From: CAYQTO01 sp964420455
GTDB taxonomy: Bacteria; Sumerlaeota; Sumerlaeia; SLMS01
Assembly: GCA_964420455.1 (NCBI GenBank)
Contig: CAYQTO010000003.1
Span: forward strand, 1 to 64,000
Reading direction: 5' to 3'
DNA: 64,000 bases
Shown here: piece by piece, positions 60,356 to 64,000 of the stretch
Layout of the letters: every line of letters starts with the position of its first letter
Numbering within the stretch: the stretch's first letter is position 1
Program-made: the position numbers and the translations under genes
The notes under the pieces: generated by a model
Told to the model about the DNA's origin: nothing
Seen by the model: the letters and a program-made list of their open reading frames with translations, nothing else
The model's database searches: none

Positions 60356-61732
60356 TTAGGCGTCGGTTTCGATCAGCGAGTCGAACTCGTCCATGACCTC
60401 GACCTGCTTTTTCACAACGGTCTCGGCGCGCTCGAGGAAGTCGCCGGAAAGTTGGAACTTGCCCGCGAGGTCTGTGAGCAGCTCGCGCTGGGGGGCCTGC
60501 ATGCCACCGCTGCCGGAGGCAATGCCAACGCCCTCAAGGACGAGGATGCGGCGGGCGAGGGGACGGTGAAACACATTCAGCACCATCTGCTCGTCGAAGG
60601 CGGGAATCTCCGCCTCCTCGTACACCAGGCCCATCTCGTTGGCCATGTAGCGCAACATGTAGCTTTCCTGGTTGTCGATCCGTTGGTCATCGATGCTGGC
60701 AAGCTGCTTGGCGACGGCGAGGAAGGTGGTCTTCTCATCTTTCTCAAGCTTGTGAAGATACATTGGGACGCGGTCGCTCCGTTGAGATGGGCTCTGGAGG
60801 AGGTCACCTGAAGGGACCGGGGCGGGCAAAGGGAATTCGGCCGTGGAAGAAGTCCAGGCATTGAAGTTGGATGCCTGGGTAACAGGAAAGCCGAAGCCGA
60901 AGGCGATGGGGAGGGCGCGGGTTCGGGCGCCGGTGGCGGTGCGGACGCCTGCGGTGGCACCAAGGCCGGGAAAGGAGTCAAGCACGGCGGAAATGCGCGT
61001 GGGCGACCAGTCGACGGAAACGGGGAGTGCCTCCACGCCGTTGAGGAGGACGGCGCCGACGCCCTGGGTGGTGCCGAATCCGTACCCTCGCAGTTCCAAC
61101 TGGTAGCGGCCGAGGGGCGTTTTCCGCTCGAGGGGTCCGAGCACGGCGGCAGAGATGCGGGTCTCGGTCACCTGGGGGAAGCCCAAAGAAAGCTCGAGAT
61201 CGTCGCCGCCCCCGAAGGCCCCATCGGGGCCATGGCTGACGATCGTGTACAGGTCGAACACATCGCCATAGAAGCGCAGGGAGACGGTTTCGGATTTGGG
61301 TTCGACGAGGCCCAGGGGCGAGTAGAGGTAGTAGGGGTTTCCCCATGGGTCCAGGAGCGTGCCTTCGTCGTAATCGCCATCGGGCCCCTCGAATTGCTGG
61401 CCCGAGCTGCGGGTGAGATAAGGGGGGCCGACGGCCGGCGGCCGCGCCACCAGGAACTGGCGTTCGGGCAGGCCGGAGGAGGGCCGGATCACCAGCGCGC
61501 CCCCGTTGTTGTTGATCGCCTGAAAGTCGGGAGTGGCGGTCTCGGCGAGGATGTCGTCGAGATTCTCGATGGTGGTGATAGTGCCGAAATCGAGGTAGAA
61601 GAAGGTCATCGCCTGGGCGATGTAGTTCATCTCCACGAGGGCGAGGCCCTTGCCGGTTTGGGGTTTTTCTGCGAGGGACGGGGCGACGATGGCCGCAACC
61701 AACGCGGGAATGAGCAGCACACGCGGATTCAT
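60356..61732 (-). CDS. Exported GspG-like / IPT-like protein fused to a TerB-like domain
   Basis: A 458-residue protein. Signal peptide 1-21. Residues about 30-185 look like the C-terminal domain of the major pseudopilin GspG (MNYIAQAMTFFYLDFG, LLDPWGNPYYLYSP, TIVSHGPDGAFGGGDDL) but without a pilin N-terminal helix. Residues about 198-280 resemble an IPT/TIG beta-sandwich. From Met324 (MYLHKLEKDEKTTFLAVAKQ) the rest resembles TerB-like helical domains, normally cytoplasmic. The joining stretch (about 288-323) has visibly lower GC at third codon positions, so this may be two genes merged by a lost stop or frameshift, the second starting at ATG 60763. GGAGG precedes the ATG. Confidence 0.72.
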   Translation of the reverse strand: MNPRVLLIPALVAAIVAPSLAEKPQTGKGLALVEMNYIAQAMTFFYLDFGTITTIENLDDILAETATPDFQAINNNGGALVIRPSSGLPERQFLVARPPAVGPPYLTRSSGQQFEGPDGDYDEGTLLDPWGNPYYLYSPLGLVEPKSETVSLRFYGDVFDLYTIVSHGPDGAFGGGDDLELSLGFPQVTETRISAAVLGPLERKTPLGRYQLELRGYGFGTTQGVGAVLLNGVEALPVSVDWSPTRISAVLDSFPGLGATAGVRTATGARTRALPIAFGFGFPVTQASNFNAWTSSTAEFPLPAPVPSGDLLQSPSQRSDRVPMYLHKLEKDEKTTFLAVAKQLASIDDQRIDNQESYMLRYMANEMGLVYEEAEIPAFDEQMVLNVFHRPLARRILVLEGVGIASGSGGMQAPQRELLTDLAGKFQLSGDFLERAETVVKKQVEVMDEFDSLIETDA

Positions 61733-61826
61733 TGAAATTCCTCCCGCCTCTGTTTGGACTTTCGCGTGGTGTTTGACAACCTTGGAGATGCTTGGGAACT
61801 CTGTGAAAAACCGACGGGGTAACCCG

Positions 61827-64000
61827 ATGGATTCGACGACATCGCTGCGACGGCGGAGGGACGCGGCGGCTGGCCGCCCCGGCTTTCCCGCGCTCGCGGC
61901 CATCGCGCTGGTCTGCCTCCTTGCTCCCGCGTTGCTGCCATTGCCGATCTTCGCCGTGTTCGAAGGCGCCGCCTACGATGCGATGATGTCGGTCCGCAAC
62001 GCGGTGTTTCCGCGCCCATTGGGGGATCGGGTGGGGCTCGTCGGCATCAGCGAGACAAGCGAGACCCTGCTCGGCGAGGACCTCGACCGGCGCCAGGCGC
62101 ACATGGAATTGCTCCGGCGCCTCCGCGAGGCCGGCGCGGCGGGCGTGGCCTTCGATCTCTTTTTCATCAACGAGAAGGAGACGGACGACCTGCTGGCGCT
62201 CCAGCTTGGGGCTGGCGACATGCCGGTGACGCTGGCCTACCACTTCCGTCGCGAGGCGATGGCGTTATCCCCACCAGAGGCGTTTCCCCGAGACCTGCAG
62301 CCGTTGGTTGCGGAGCAGGCCCGGGGCGCCTTTTCCGAACTTGACGCAAGGACCCGCATACGCCAACTCGACAGCCACGCCCGCGAAGTGCAGGACGCCC
62401 TGGACCGGCTGCCAGGGGATGTGGACGAGGGGACGCGTCTCGAGCTCCTCCGCCGGTTCTGGCTTGTGCGCGAGCTTCGTTCGCGATTCCTGAGCGACTG
62501 GTTTGTCTCCGCCTTCGGGATTCCCGTCCCGCCGGGATGCGAGGAAACTCCGGAGGCGGGCGAGGTACGCCTGCTCGCTCCGGGGCCCATGCTGGCGGCG
62601 CCGGCGCTCGGCTTCGCCAACATCGAGAAGGAGCGCGAGCAGGTCGTGCGCTCGGTCCCTCTTGTCTATCGATATAGACAGCGACTGTTTCCGCAGCTTT
62701 CGCTCGCGGCGGTGCTGGCGTACCATGAGGTGGGTTTCGATGAGGCGGAGGTGGTGCCCGGCAAGGCGATCCGCTTTCGTTCCCGGCGCCTGGACCAAGA
62801 AGGCCGCCAGGTGGTCGTCCCCATCGACCGGAGGGGCGAGTATCTCGTGAACTTTCGCGAGGGCGAGGCGTTCCTGAACCGCCAGCCGGATCTTGTGGCC
62901 GTGCTCCGGCCGGACCGTGTCGGCTTCGATCCCACCCCGGCCTTTCGCGACCGCCTGGTCGTCGTCGGCGAAGTGATCACCGGGGGTGCCGCAACCGATG
63001 TCGAGCCGATCCCCATCCAGACCGCCTTCCCCATGGTGGGAATGCACGCCAACATCATCGAAAGCATCCTCGAGGACGACCACCTGCGGCGATGGCCGTG
63101 GTGGGCCAAGATGGGGGTGCTGGTCCTGCTGGCGGTGGGGTATGCGGCCGCTTTCCATCGGTTGGCCTTCGGCGTCGCGACGGCGGTGGCGGGATTGCTC
63201 GCGGTTGTCTATATGGCGGGGCAGTTCCTGGCCTTTGCCCGGTTTGGCGTCGTTGCCGAGGCGGTCACGCCGCTTCTGGGCAGCGGGCTGACGGTCGCGG
63301 CGTTCTTCGCCTACCTGGTGGTGGTCAAGGATCGCGACCGCCGATTGGTGCGCGACGTCTTCCTGAAGTCCGTTTCGCCACGGATCGGCGAGGAGATCCT
63401 GAAGAACTACAACGACCCGGCGATCTGGGGCGCACGACGGGAGATCACCGTCCTTTTCCTCGACATCCGCGGATATACGACGCTGACGGAGTCGGTGGCG
63501 CCGGAGAAGATGCTGGCGCTGCTCGACCGATTCTATGATACGGCCTCGGCGGCGGTTTTCGCCCACGAGGGTCAGGTGAACAAGTTCCTTGGAGATGCCG
63601 TTCTGGCGTTGTTTGGGGCGTTGCCGGAGGAGGGGAGTGACCATGCCGCGCGGGCGCTGCGGGCGGCGGCGGCGATCCAGCGCAGCCTGGCACAAGACGA
63701 GGAGCTTCGGGCGCTCGAGGCGGAGGTGGGTCCCGTCGCTACCGGTGCGGGGGTAAACACCGGCGAGGCCACCGTGGGGCTCGTTGGCCGGCGGCGCATT
63801 CGCATCGAATATACAGCCCTCGGCGACCCGGTGAACGTGGCGGCTCGTTTGCAAACCCTTGCCACCGAGGGCGAGGTCATGATCGGAGAGTCCACACTCA
63901 GGGCCGTTGGCGGTCCCGGCTCGTCCCTGCTTGCTCAAGTTGGGCTGACGGTAGGTGAGGCGGTGACCATGAAGGTGAAGGGCCGCGAGCATCCGGTGAT
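61827..64000 (+). CDS. CHASE2-domain class III adenylate cyclase, 3' end beyond the window
   Basis: At least 724 residues, running off the right edge without a stop. TM1 lies at about 22-42. A CHASE2 sensor follows (about 43-420, with AAYDAMMSVRNAVFPRPLGD and GAAGVAFDLFFI), then three membrane helices (about 425-500) and a class III cyclase domain. Metal ligands are D546 in LFLDIRGYTTLTE and D590 in NKFLGDAVLALFG. Lys586 there, with the Asp of YTALGDPVNVAARLQ, predicts ATP as substrate. It should make cAMP in response to an extracytoplasmic signal. TTGACA at 61773 is a possible -35. It is divergent from the GspG-like gene. Confidence 0.9.
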   Translation, partial: MDSTTSLRRRRDAAAGRPGFPALAAIALVCLLAPALLPLPIFAVFEGAAYDAMMSVRNAVFPRPLGDRVGLVGISETSETLLGEDLDRRQAHMELLRRLREAGAAGVAFDLFFINEKETDDLLALQLGAGDMPVTLAYHFRREAMALSPPEAFPRDLQPLVAEQARGAFSELDARTRIRQLDSHAREVQDALDRLPGDVDEGTRLELLRRFWLVRELRSRFLSDWFVSAFGIPVPPGCEETPEAGEVRLLAPGPMLAAPALGFANIEKEREQVVRSVPLVYRYRQRLFPQLSLAAVLAYHEVGFDEAEVVPGKAIRFRSRRLDQEGRQVVVPIDRRGEYLVNFREGEAFLNRQPDLVAVLRPDRVGFDPTPAFRDRLVVVGEVITGGAATDVEPIPIQTAFPMVGMHANIIESILEDDHLRRWPWWAKMGVLVLLAVGYAAAFHRLAFGVATAVAGLLAVVYMAGQFLAFARFGVVAEAVTPLLGSGLTVAAFFAYLVVVKDRDRRLVRDVFLKSVSPRIGEEILKNYNDPAIWGARREITVLFLDIRGYTTLTESVAPEKMLALLDRFYDTASAAVFAHEGQVNKFLGDAVLALFGALPEEGSDHAARALRAAAAIQRSLAQDEELRALEAEVGPVATGAGVNTGEATVGLVGRRRIRIEYTALGDPVNVAARLQTLATEGEVMIGESTLRAVGGPGSSLLAQVGLTVGEAVTMKVKGREHPV

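Noticed and set aside
62664..62679. Inverted repeat GTCTAT-CGAT-ATAGAC as an operator
   Set aside because: It lies deep inside the cyclase coding region and matches halves of the dispersed GTCTATAC word, so I list it with that word rather than as a regulator site.

Overview
The window is a gene-dense, GC-rich (roughly two-thirds G+C by eye) bacterial chromosome segment. I see no tRNA, rRNA, CRISPR array, insertion sequence, phage gene or plasmid function. One 10-base N run at 30957-30966 marks an assembly gap, so this looks like a draft or metagenome-derived scaffold. LolA, an LptE-like lipoprotein, MreC/RodA, a PBP4-type peptidase and alanine racemase point to a diderm with peptidoglycan and an LPS-type outer membrane. 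The NagB/PIG-L fusion, DUF4434, GHL10-type glycosidase, DUF5009/HGSNAT-like acyltransferase and prepilin genes would suit an uncultured Planctomycetota-, Sumerlaeota- or Hydrogenedentota-like lineage. That placement is a guess and no marker here proves it.

Layout. 78-8935: an amino-sugar and glycan block (NagB-PIG-L fusion, DUF4434 protein and AGE-family epimerase on +; HGSNAT-like acyltransferase, C39 peptidase and GHL10 glycosidase lipoprotein on -). 9238-15206: a primary-type sigma factor, hot-dog thioesterase, unknown protein, PEP carboxylase and a prepilin. 15474-17996: mreC, an mreD-like gene and rodA. 17999-23614: a GT4 glycosyltransferase coupled to a PBP4-type peptidase, heme oxygenase, a GT87 membrane protein and QueE. 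23923-28715: a secreted jelly-roll-like protein, FabI, thioredoxin, a cysteine-less thioredoxin-like protein, NrdR and a DUF1015 protein. 28642-31310: a membrane glycosyltransferase-like protein and radical SAM sequence broken by the gap.

31501-37459 is a tightly overlapping operon: LolA, LptE-like lipoprotein, histidine kinase, an unusual response regulator and a secreted helical protein. 37554-40330 holds a BamE-like lipoprotein, PurH and a membrane-anchored unknown. 40623-45861 is a peptide-type ABC importer whose two permeases both carry large insertions. 45862-49733 holds DoxX, two small membrane proteins, alanine racemase and glucose-6-phosphate dehydrogenase. 50017-54101 holds a GspF/PilC protein, an NtrC-type regulator and a DegT-fold protein lacking the PLP lysine. 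54250-61732 holds an AEC transporter and a minus-strand envelope/secretion-like cluster, including a GspE-like protein with no ATPase domain. A CHASE2-adenylate cyclase runs off the right end.

Most noteworthy signals: (i) the word GTCTATAC/GTATAGAC, usually continuing as GTCTATACGG, occurs 23 times and resembles an uptake-sequence-like or HIP1-like genomic word; (ii) a two-component system whose response regulator ends in a HEPN-like all-helical domain with an R-x4-H motif instead of a DNA-binding domain; (iii) a DegT/DnrJ-family protein with Arg at the PLP-lysine position; (iv) degenerate type II secretion-like proteins (a GspE N2-type domain without ATPase, and a GspG-like domain fused to IPT- and TerB-like domains); (v) an N gap at which the radical SAM TNG motif appears on both sides, implying two merged paralogs.
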